A program made the position numbers and the translations under genes. 20,000 bases of DNA from Chrysomallon squamiferum (Eukaryota > Mollusca > Gastropoda > Neomphalida > Peltospiridae): NCBI GenBank assembly GCA_012295275.1, contig CM022669.1:15960172-15980171 (forward strand), written 5' to 3'. The notes beneath the pieces are model-generated. The model worked only from the letters and a program-made list of their open reading frames with translations. It was not told the origin of the DNA and did not search any database. Position 1 is the stretch's first letter; every line of letters begins with the position of its first letter. Positions 10,851-20,000 of the stretch are shown in pieces.

Positions 10851-11533
10851 TTTATTCATTTTCAACTCTTATATATTTATTTCCAGGAACAACAAACTTC
10901 GTTTATTTTTTCCAGCTGCACAAAGTGAATAATGATGTTTCAATATGGTACATACGGTGCTTGTCATTTCGAATGAAATGCTTTCATACAACACTGGACT
11001 AGTATTCTTTCAGACATAATATATTGTATTTTTTGTAAATCATTTAATGTCTCAAAATGTCCAAAAAGACAGTTACGTATTTCAGTGTTAAAACGTATGC
11101 TGTAACATGCGATACTGTATTCAGTGCACATAGATGCAGCAGAGAAATAATAATACGTAGAGAATATATAAAAGGAAAAAACAAAGTGTTGTATCTGTTG
11201 ACGTTCTAGCATTATCGCTTCTTTAATGTTGCCATAAAATTTCTGATTCTGTCACTGCAGATGATCACACAGATATTAAAAACTTTAAGATTGCAAATTT
11301 TGTGACGTGGGCGTCAAGGCATACCGCTGTGAATGTGACATTACTCCGTGTAATGTTCTGTCATCTTAAATCAGTTCAAAACTCCACATCGTTTTCGTCT
11401 TCTCTGTTAAAAAAAAAAATAAAAAAAAAAAAATAATAATAACAAAAATGAAAGGAGAGGAAAATAAATAATGGCAGATCACTGCAAATAGCAAATACTT
11501 GACCATTAAACAATGATTTGGAAATTATAGCAA
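10851..11533. other. Unique DNA, no confident gene
   Basis: Includes a small cysteine-rich open frame (11289-11369, discussed as a finding) and an A-rich tract at 11407-11440. Confidence 0.45.
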
Positions 11534-11534
11534 A

Positions 11535-11572
<38 letters not shown>
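11534..11572. repeat. (ATG)n microsatellite
   Basis: About 13 perfect ATG units; the poly-Ser frame on the minus strand is translated repeat. Confidence 0.97.
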
Positions 11573-12400
11573 ACTAATAAAATACAAATTTGAAGAATAA
11601 AAACATATATCAATATTTTTATCGTTTTGCAAAATGTTATAAGAAAAAGAAGAAACAAAAGATGTTTCTGATTCTCTGATAGTAAACATAACTGAAAGAC
11701 TGCTAATACATGCTGTTTTAAATTAATCACCTGTACGCTGAACATTATTGCAAAACTATACATGCTATTTTAAAACATTGACTGCGTATGTAACTACAAG
11801 TATATGCTTATTCTCTTACAGATGACTTTGTGTATCAATGTAAAATCTGTAACGTATTCTTCTAAGTCTGTAGGTTACACGTCACGGAAATAGTTTAAAG
11901 GTTTCTCTTTACAACCATACAGTTTCATTATTTTGTCTAAAGCATCCGCAAATTTATGTAAATGAAAACACGACGTCATTTAAAGCGCTGGCTTTAAAAT
12001 CAGTTCAAAGGAAAGGATTATTTTCCTAATGAAAATAGTCCAGTTACGGTTTCAGAAGTGTCAAACTATTACGTTTAGCTTTGAATGTGTTCTTTCATTT
12101 TCACCACAAAGATTCTTTCTGTCACGCAAGATTTCCATATTGGTGAAAATGAAACACTTTGTGTAGAAACACTGTCATGATTCAATGAGGAAAGCTTTGA
12201 AGAAGCAATTGTGAACTCAACTGGAAAGAAGAATTGTGACTTGTTCTATGGATTCCTCGAGTATTCTTGCTCGTACAGTGTCATACGACTAAAACTGGAC
12301 CAGGGTTAAGATTATCTTTGTCAATGTTAAACAAATGTGAAACTCATGATGGCCTATATTTCGTCTTGTTTTTTATTATTATTTGTTTTTATTTTATATT
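11573..12400. other. Unique AT-rich DNA, no recognised gene
   Basis: Short, featureless frames only; no RNA gene or mobile element recognised. Confidence 0.5.
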
Positions 12401-12410
12401 CTTCTTCTTC

Positions 12411-12485
<75 letters not shown>

Positions 12486-12486
12486 A

Positions 12487-12573
<87 letters not shown>
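12401..12573. repeat. (CTT)n(ATT)n(AT)n(ACAT)n(AT)n compound microsatellite
   Basis: CTT to 12410, ATT to about 12442, about 20 AT units to 12481, ACAT units 12488-12513, then about 30 AT units to 12572. The Tyr-Ile frames over it are translated repeat. Confidence 0.97.
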
Positions 12574-12575
<2 letters not shown>

Positions 12576-12793
12576 ATGTCCAGCTTATCGATTTTTGTTT
12601 TTGACTATTCAAACCTGTAATGAAACAGTAAAGATTTTCTAGAAAAAAATTATAAGAGAAAAAATATATAATACGTTTTGAGTGTCAAATTACGGATTTT
12701 TTTTTTGGTTGGTTTTTTATTTTATTTTCTTGCCTTCTTCTTGCTTTCAGCTAAATCAAAGCAACCGTAAATGGAAATTTAAATAGGGAAGAA

Positions 12794-12842
12794 GCAGACT
12801 GTATTAAAGTGAAATTGTAGTACCTTCTTCAATACAGTCTGC
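12794..12842 (+). repeat. Short inverted repeat (16-bp stem, 17-nt loop)
   Basis: Left arm 12794-12809 (GCAGACTGTATTAAAG) and right arm 12827-12842 (CTTCAATACAGTCTGC) pair over 16 positions with a single A-C mismatch. The loop is 12810-12826. Pairing does not clearly extend outward. It is shorter than a usual miRNA precursor; it may be a foldback repeat remnant. Confidence 0.6.
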
Positions 12843-12903
12843 AGCAAACTCTTTTTTTCTTCTGTTAAACAGGGTCAGCGATATTTTGAAATGAAACAAA
12901 GCA

Positions 12904-12969
<66 letters not shown>

Positions 12970-12986
12970 AAGAAGAAGAAGAAGAA
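12904..12986. repeat. (AAT)12(AAG)15 compound microsatellite
   Basis: A clean switch from AAT to AAG units at 12940. The minus-strand poly-Ser/poly-Tyr frame is translated repeat. Confidence 0.97.
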
Positions 12987-14157
12987 AAGTGTAAAATAAA
13001 TAGAAATAATAATAAAAAATGACAGTCTAATCTGTTTTTGTTTATACTTCTATCATTTTTACAAAAGTACATCATTCCGGACGTTCTTTCCCGTGATGCG
13101 TAGTTGTTTAAAATTCTGGTATTAGGAGGCGAACACAAAATCGACAGAACTGTCATATTAGATCTGGCAGACTCGTTCCAAGAAACGGTTCAAATTCCAT
13201 TTAATTTTCGTTCGTCTTATGCAGAGGATTACTAAAGGTTCGTTAACTGAATTTAATGTCGTGTTGTAATGACGTCTATTGATTACAGACCTAGAACAAT
13301 GCTGTTTCTGCTTTGATCGCGAAAGGTCGGTTATGCTGTTAAGAATGGATACTGCTTCATAACATGATATGCAGTTATTCTGAGAATTTCACAGTATAAT
13401 AATAAAAGTATGTAGTTATAATGATTCACCTCATCAAATATATTTGTTTTACGAACTCCGTGTCTCTTATAAATTTAGATATATAAAATTAGTAGATATA
13501 AAATTCTAATCTAAAGGATAAAACTGTTTACCTTCTCTACAGATGGATTAAGTTAGGCTTGCATATAAAGAGTATCTAAATAGCCTTTTCTGTTCAAAAA
13601 CGTATAGAAAACTGTTTCAGATATTGCAATGCAGACAAATATACCAACACCCTCAAAAATCATAACTACCTTTGCAGAATAAGATAATGCAAAGCGTTCG
13701 CTAATGACTTCATGCCGTTACCACTGTGATGAAGTACTGTAAATGATTTTGAAAAAGACAAGCTGTCTTTTAGAATATATTAAATAATTTGTTTTCTTTC
13801 TTTGTCTTTCAGCTTCATTACCGAACTAGACTCTCCGACAAAATGGACGTCATCAATAACAAGGGAAGGAGGTTTAAAGAGCGTTAAATTGCTTTTGGAT
13901 AAGACAGCTGTACTTGTTTTTACGTTACTTTTCTCTTTCAGCTTTTAGATCTGGGAATGAAACGAGAAAAATCACAAGTCCTGTTTGTTTATGGTTGCTT
14001 CTATATATCTGTTTATAAATGCTTTCATCCTGTGTGCGTTTTATATGTTTGCGTCTATTTAATTTTCACATTCACCAAAATAAAATATTACTAATACATT
14101 TTTATCCATTTAGTTTTAATTTCTTGTTACTTAAAAAACAACAAACACTTTTTAATC
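12987..14157. other. Region directly upstream of the GPCR exon
   Basis: AT-rich unique DNA with no recognised protein. A possible tRNA-SINE remnant lies at 13164-13198. Polypyrimidine-AG acceptor-like sites end at 13812 and 13941, which might belong to 5'UTR exons; no matching donors of good quality were seen. No TATA box or CpG cluster marking a promoter was identified. Confidence 0.45.
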
Positions 14158-14182
14158 TGCTCTTTTCTTCTATATTTAACAG
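14158..14182 (+). promoter_or_regulatory. Candidate 3' splice site upstream of the GPCR start
   Basis: A pyrimidine-rich run followed by AACAG, with the AG at 14181-14182. A perfect TACTAAT branch-point-like heptamer lies at 14089-14095, rather far upstream. Two other polypyrimidine-AG sites lie at 13790-13812 and 13929-13941, and could be alternative 5'UTR acceptors; no convincing donor was seen behind them. Confidence 0.5.
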
Positions 14183-14258
14183 ATTTCGTACAGTCAGCAT
14201 TCATTTGAAGAATCAGCTATTTAACTGAACTAACAAACACTTCTGTAGAATAAGCAAT
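14183..14258 (+). other. Putative 5'UTR part of the GPCR exon
   Basis: The stretch between a good 3' splice site and the receptor start codon. It contains an in-frame TGA (14226-14228), so it cannot extend the receptor N-terminus. The simplest reading is that the exon begins at 14183 as 5'UTR and that at least one further upstream non-coding exon exists. Alternatively transcription could start near here with no upstream exon. Confidence 0.5.
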
Positions 14259-14659
14259 ATGATAGCTCACGGAGAAAACATTTCTGTCGCTGTCAACCTG
14301 ACGAACTTATCAACAACGACAGGAAATTTCGATGTCATGCCAGCTGCCGGCATTCCAGAAATTGTCTGTTTCAGCTTCCTCTTCTTCATCATCGGCATAG
14401 TCGGCATCACCGGCAACTTCCTCGTCATCTACGCCGTCGTTTGCGACAGGAAGATGAGAGCATCAGTGACCAATCTTTTGATTACAAACCTGGCTGTAGC
14501 CGATCTGCTCATCATGGTGTTTGGCATTCCAGAGATTATTCAGTTTATGATCAACAAAGGCTGGATTCTTGACCACTTGTCGTGTAAAGTGAACAGATTT
14601 ATTCTGGTGGTGGCTCTGTACGCATCTGTCATGACTCTTGTCTCAATTTGCGTTGAACG
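14259..14659 (+). CDS. First coding exon of a class A (rhodopsin-family) peptide-type GPCR
   Basis: This exon encodes about 134 residues: the N-terminus through the end of TM3 of a seven-transmembrane receptor expected at the plasma membrane, coupling to heterotrimeric G proteins. Seen in the sequence: an extracellular N-terminus with three N-glycosylation sequons (N7, N13, N16) and no signal peptide; TM1 about residues 35-60 with the GN pair (N53, position 1.50); TM2 about 72-97 with NLAVAD (D82, position 2.50); W102 in the first extracellular loop; C109 (position 3.25, the usual disulfide cysteine); TM3 ending in E133-R134, the start of an (D/E)RY motif. An in-frame stop at 14226-14228 and an A at -3 support the ATG at 14259. 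The open frame runs into TGA just after a splice donor, so the remaining four helices must lie beyond the window. The TM2-loop-TM3 pattern resembles invertebrate neuropeptide receptors, with some galanin/allatostatin-A flavour, but the ligand cannot be assigned. An abandoned exon of a pseudogene is possible but there is no internal damage. Confidence 0.9.
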
Positions 14660-14665
14660 GTGAGA
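14657..14665 (+). promoter_or_regulatory. 5' splice site ending the GPCR exon inside the ERY codons
   Basis: The exon ends ...GAACG and is followed by GTGAGA, a near-consensus donor with the GT at 14660-14661. The Arg codon of the (D/E)RY motif is split after its second base (phase 2). An intron at the DRY motif is a known ancient position in rhodopsin-family receptor genes, which supports the donor. Confidence 0.85.
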
Positions 14666-14745
14666 TTATCAGATTTGTTGAAAAACCTTTTTAAAACAAG
14701 AATTGATACTGATGTCCTTATTTTTGCTCTGTTATTTTCACTATT

Positions 14746-14854
<109 letters not shown>

Positions 14855-14986
14855 ATCTCAACGCCTATAAATGTAGAAAGTGTAAATATAGCTAACATTT
14901 TTGCAATTTTTTTTCACTGTCTGGACTGACTTGCGTAACTGGATTATTACAAAATTCTAAAATTATTATTGTTATCATCATCATAA

Positions 14987-15017
14987 ATAATAATAATAAT
15001 AATAATAATAATATTAC

Positions 15018-15048
<31 letters not shown>

Positions 15049-15054
15049 GTTGTT

Positions 15055-15085
<31 letters not shown>

Positions 15086-15104
15086 TTACTGTCGTTGTTG
15101 ATGT
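14987..15104. repeat. Self-complementary (AAT)n-(ATT)n block followed by (GTT)n
   Basis: AAT units to about 15014, a four-base junction, ATT units to about 15048, then GTT/GTC/GCT units to about 15104. The first two blocks are reverse complements and could fold into one hairpin of about 28 bp. Poly-Asn, poly-Ile and poly-Leu frames here are translated repeat. Confidence 0.95.
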
Positions 15105-15650
15105 TGTTGTCCTCGAGTACAGAATTACACACATATTCAGGAAGCAGTCGTTTTCTAAATACTGCAGAACAGAATGAACTCGTTCTCAGACACGAGCCCA
15201 CGAACAAAAACTTATTATATGACCATGCACGTCTAGCGCTCTAGTTTAACCTTACTTAAACTAATTTTGTTATCTATAATTGGTCGACTATTTTCAACTA
15301 GATTACAATGCGACCGAGACAAAAATTCTGTAGGTTTCACTTTCTTAGATGTTTCAGTGTCTAGGAGTGTCAATATACCTTCAGTTGGTTCATTTCGAGT
15401 TGGCTGCAGTTATGTAAATAGCTCGTGTTGATAGACCAACCCTGAAAGACATCCTTCTTAATCTACATCCGAAAGAATCATTTGTTATTAAATTAGGATG
15501 TTTGTTTGTCACTGGTATCGTTGAATTGTCTAAGATGTAATTGCGTTATTGAGAAACGAATAAATATTGTTTGGTCACTTCAGGCTTAGAGATGAACTTT
15601 TTGTGCTTGTTTGTCTTTGAGGATGCTCTGTAACTATTTTTTCCGCACCA
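15105..15650. other. Intronic unique DNA, no recognised feature
   Basis: Short frames only; no exon for TM4 was recognised. Confidence 0.5.
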
Positions 15651-15990
15651 TCACATACACATACATATACACAGCCACAGCTATAATTAATATCAGACAC
15701 ACACATACATACGCACACACATATATATAAATAGATTCTTACATACATTCATCATACACACATATACAACATACATCATGCATACATGCATACTTAGACA
15801 ATACAGAAACACACATGTATACATGCATACACACATACATGCATTCATACAATTCATACATATATACATACATTTATACATACATACATACATACATACA
15901 TACATACATACATACATACATACATACATACATACATACATAGATAGATCGACGCATCCAGACATACGTATACGCTTACAAACATACATA
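15651..15990. repeat. (CATA)n tract with degenerate flanks
   Basis: About 16 perfect TACA units at 15876-15942 inside roughly 340 bp of imperfect ACAT/CACA/ATGC units. The Tyr-Ile-His-Thr and Met-Tyr-Val-Cys frames are translated repeat. Confidence 0.95.
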
Positions 15991-16559
15991 CACCTACTTA
16001 GGTACAGAAAGCTATGTGTATGGGTTTTTGGTTTGATTTTTTAATTGATATATATCCATCATACTTTTATTTCTTTGCTGTTTTTTTTTTTTAATTTTTC
16101 ATTTTTTTTATCTTATTATTTTTGTTAAATATCAGTAATTTCTTTAACTTTAATATTATTAAATTACAAATTCAGTTATAATTATCTTTCTGATAAGACG
16201 ATAACACTAAATCCAATACGCTCCATATCACGCATCTTTTATACCGTTTTACAAACTGGACGATAAGGAAGGGTCCTTGCTAAGTCGTTAGCGTATTCCA
16301 CATTCACAGAACAATCAATAGGAATAGTTATATCTCACTTAATCTATAGATTACTCTTGCAATTTGAACAACTGTGATAGCCGTCCTTCCAACCACATCA
16401 AGCTTAACCTGCGGTCGTGGTGGTGTCCTAATTAAGATTGAAAGCTGTCCTGCATGGCGTGGATCAATTGCCCCCTGTGATGATTACCACCGCAGACCAA
16501 ATGTTAAGTGTCGGATGAGAATCAAAAACAGTGAGCTGCATTGATACTTCAGTGTTATT
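15991..16559. other. Intronic DNA upstream of the LINE fragment
   Basis: T-rich to about 16110, then unique AT-rich sequence. Further LINE sequence could be present but is not recognisable. Confidence 0.45.
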
Positions 16560-16834
16560 TATATCTGAAGTTTATTAGTGCATACAAATTAAATATAGAA
16601 ATTGGAAGGTGTAGGAAAATTTGATAGGGCCGAAAGAAAATGGACTAAATTTAACACTAATCGTATTGAAGACGAATATCATTTTATCCTTGTTTGCCCA
16701 CCTATGAATGATCTGAGGATATTAAGCAGAGCGAACGCAAAGGTCCAAGCATACTTAGGCTCACTGAATTATTTGCAACTGAAAACAACAAAGACATCAA
16801 TAGCCTGGGGAAATATTTAGTTTTGGCAAATTAA
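16560..16834 (+). mobile_element. Decayed C-terminal end of a non-LTR retrotransposon (LINE) reverse transcriptase
   Basis: Three frame segments together resemble the far C-terminus of LINE ORF2-type proteins. In one frame 16565-16609 reads LKFISAYKLNIEIGR. The next frame (16602-about 16750) reads a segment with NRIEDEYHFILVCP, the hallmark of the C-terminal CCHC-like region. A third segment (16754-16834, back in the first frame) reads LRLTELFATENN through GKYLVLAN and ends in TAA at 16832-16834. At least two frameshifts are therefore needed. The two first zinc-ligand positions expected as Cys are W and F (residues at 16641-16643 and 16650-16652), while the later His and Cys are kept. This is a dead 5'-truncated copy in the same orientation as the receptor gene. 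The clade (CR1/L2/Jockey-like) is not certain. No poly-A tail or target duplication was recognised. Confidence 0.75.
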
Positions 16835-16965
16835 GTTAGAGACGATTCACTGCAGCTTACTTAAAATATGACATAAACTAACTTGTCATTATATTAATCA
16901 CAATTACTTCATATGGTACATTTCAATATATATAGAATTATTACTATTTCACAATAATGTTTCTA

Positions 16966-16980
16966 GTGCATACACATATA

Positions 16981-17031
<51 letters not shown>

Positions 17032-17033
17032 AC
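16966..17033. repeat. (CG)n(CA)n within a 68-bp alternating purine-pyrimidine tract
   Basis: Every position from 16966 to 17033 alternates purine and pyrimidine: a mixed lead-in, (GC)5 at 16982-16991 and about 18 CA units. This is the classic composition for left-handed Z-DNA. Confidence 0.95.
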
Positions 17034-17230
17034 TCATACACACAGACATACACATAATGTTGTTTATCGTGTTTTTCTTGTTTACATGCATATATATATG
17101 CAACTTAAGGCGAATAAAGAACTGGAACTTGTATGATTCGAAAACAATCCCAGAAAAAATTAGAATACGTCACCGATAGTGGGAATCAACTGGCCTTGTA
17201 ACTGTTGAATATATTGCCACTGTTTACTGT

Positions 17231-17232
<2 letters not shown>

Positions 17233-17261
<29 letters not shown>
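17233..17261. repeat. T29 homopolymer
   Basis: A T-run of about 29. No polyadenylated retroposon was recognised on the minus strand next to it. Small (GTT)n and (CTT)n runs follow at 17355-17395. Confidence 0.95.
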
Positions 17262-17395
17262 CTTTCTTGCATGCTGTGATGAGTGTTTTAACAAATGCCC
17301 TGCGTGGGTGAATGCATATAAGTGTAAGTGCTTCAAAAACATTTCAGTTTTTCTTGTTGTTGTTGTTGTTGTTTTTCTTCTTCTTCTTCTTCTTA

Positions 17396-18964
<1,569 letters not shown>

Positions 18965-19117
18965 ATTCATACATACAAACAGTGAGAAAAAAAAGACAGG
19001 AAAAAAGCAAAGAGACTGAGAGAAAATAGAGCGAGAGATACAAAGAGAGATATTATTTAATGAACATAAATGAAGACAATGATTAGGAAGATAGGTGGTT
19101 AGATATAAGAAATAAAC

Positions 19118-19150
19118 AACAATAATAATAATAATAATAACAATAATAAC
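19118..19150. repeat. Short (AAT)n microsatellite
   Basis: About eight AAT units with CAA interruptions at both ends. Confidence 0.85.
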
Positions 19151-19805
19151 ACTATAGATTGAAATGACTGAAAGAAGTACCGAGAGGCTAATGCGACACG
19201 TTTCATCGATACAGTTTTCCTATGAGAACCGATGATCTGATACACCTATTTGCAAACCAAACACAACGCTGGCCTCTTTGCTAATACAATCAGAGCCGGC
19301 AGCATCAACACCTATTGACACAGATCTAAGGCTGCGTTTACTTATTGACTTCATTCCTCGTGGAACGTTGACACATTTAGAAATCGGTGACATTTGCTGC
19401 ATTTGAATAAACAAAACATAAAGATTTTGTTTTGTGAGTTCCGCCGAAAGAGACCTGAAAGTAGTGTAATATTAGTTGTTGGTGGGTGCCAGAAATCGTG
19501 GGTGTTTTTATTTCTTAGGTGTTTTGATCACTAAACGAAAGTAATAAATAAAAGATGATATCGGAATTGATTCTAAATAAAAAGATATTGTGTGTGAAAA
19601 AAAAATATTTAAGTAGATATATAAAAGAAGTCAAAGAAAGGATTGAAAGTCATATCACGATTAACTGTCGTTTAGCGTCAAACGTTATTTGAAACTGTAT
19701 CACACTATAATGTCGAAACATCTTGAAAAAAATTCTTAACGACAGCAGTATTTCTACACAAACGACGGCAATAAAAAACCAACAAACTAATGGTAACAGT
19801 AATAA

Positions 19806-19836
19806 CATCAACAGCAACAACATCAACAACAACAAC

Positions 19837-19882
<46 letters not shown>
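19806..19882. repeat. Compound (CAA/ACATCA)n(AAT)n microsatellite
   Basis: ACATCA and CAA units to about 19836, then about 15 AAT units. The poly-Asn and poly-Leu frames are translated repeat. Confidence 0.95.
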
Positions 19883-19883
<1 letters not shown>

Positions 19884-20000
19884 TAACAATAACAATAGTA
19901 CGTAAACAAATAAATTACGTTAAAGGAATCGTAGACGCTTCACCTCTAATGATACAAACACTGTTTGACGTATCCCGGCAGACATCAATGCGTCTTATAT
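19883..20000. other. Unique DNA to the window edge
   Basis: Nothing recognised. Confidence 0.5.

Noticed and set aside
13843-13887. 14-codon ATG frame as an upstream ORF in the receptor 5'UTR
   Set aside because: It follows a good acceptor (13812) but no donor of quality was found to make it part of an exon.
15876-15942. Evenly repeated units resembling a CRISPR array
   Set aside because: A 4-bp tandem repeat with no spacers, in an animal-type genome.
15693-16044. Tyr-Met-Cys-Val and His-Thr-Tyr-Ile repeat proteins
   Set aside because: Translations of the (CATA)n tract on both strands.

Overview
The window looks like a non-coding, repeat-dense piece of a large animal genome. It is AT-rich, has almost no long open frames outside simple repeats, and carries very many microsatellites: (GA)n/(CT)n, (AAT)n, (AT)n, (CATA)n, (CA)n, (GAA)n and (GAT)n. 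A clear rhodopsin-family receptor exon with intron-type borders shows it is a metazoan nuclear genome. The microsatellite density, low exon density and peptide-receptor-like sequence would fit a lophotrochozoan, most likely a cephalopod such as an octopus. That assignment is inference; nothing here is diagnostic of a species.

Layout: 1-2395 is intergenic or intronic DNA with two long (GA)n arrays and an (AAT)n/(GAA)n array. 2398-2806 is the truncated left end of a Tigger/pogo-type DNA transposon, with a TA-flanked terminal repeat, a subterminal motif array and the first ~45 codons of a frameshifted transposase. 2807-14182 is mostly unique-looking AT-rich DNA broken up by microsatellites. It includes a 0.5-kb degenerate A/C-rich triplet tract, a (CT)n array with a C-rich core, two perfect CRE palindromes, a short imperfect hairpin, and one weak candidate exon (8728-8898). 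14183-14659 is the one convincing protein-coding exon: short 5'UTR, start codon, N-terminus and TM1-TM3 of a class A peptide-type GPCR, ending in a splice donor inside the (D/E)RY codon triplet. 14660-20000 is then probably the first coding intron of that receptor gene. It contains a (CT)n array, a self-complementary (AAT)n-(ATT)n block, a (CATA)n tract, a decayed LINE reverse-transcriptase C-terminus, a 68-bp alternating purine-pyrimidine (Z-DNA type) tract, and a (GA)n array.

There is no operon-like or multi-gene system. The points of most interest are the receptor exon with its ancient-type intron position, the possible long dsRNA from complementary (CU)n and (GA)n arrays in the same intron, the paired CREs, and the transposon fragments. 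Long predicted peptides made of Ser-Leu, Arg-Glu, Asn, Tyr-Ile or Thr runs are translated microsatellites and are not genes.
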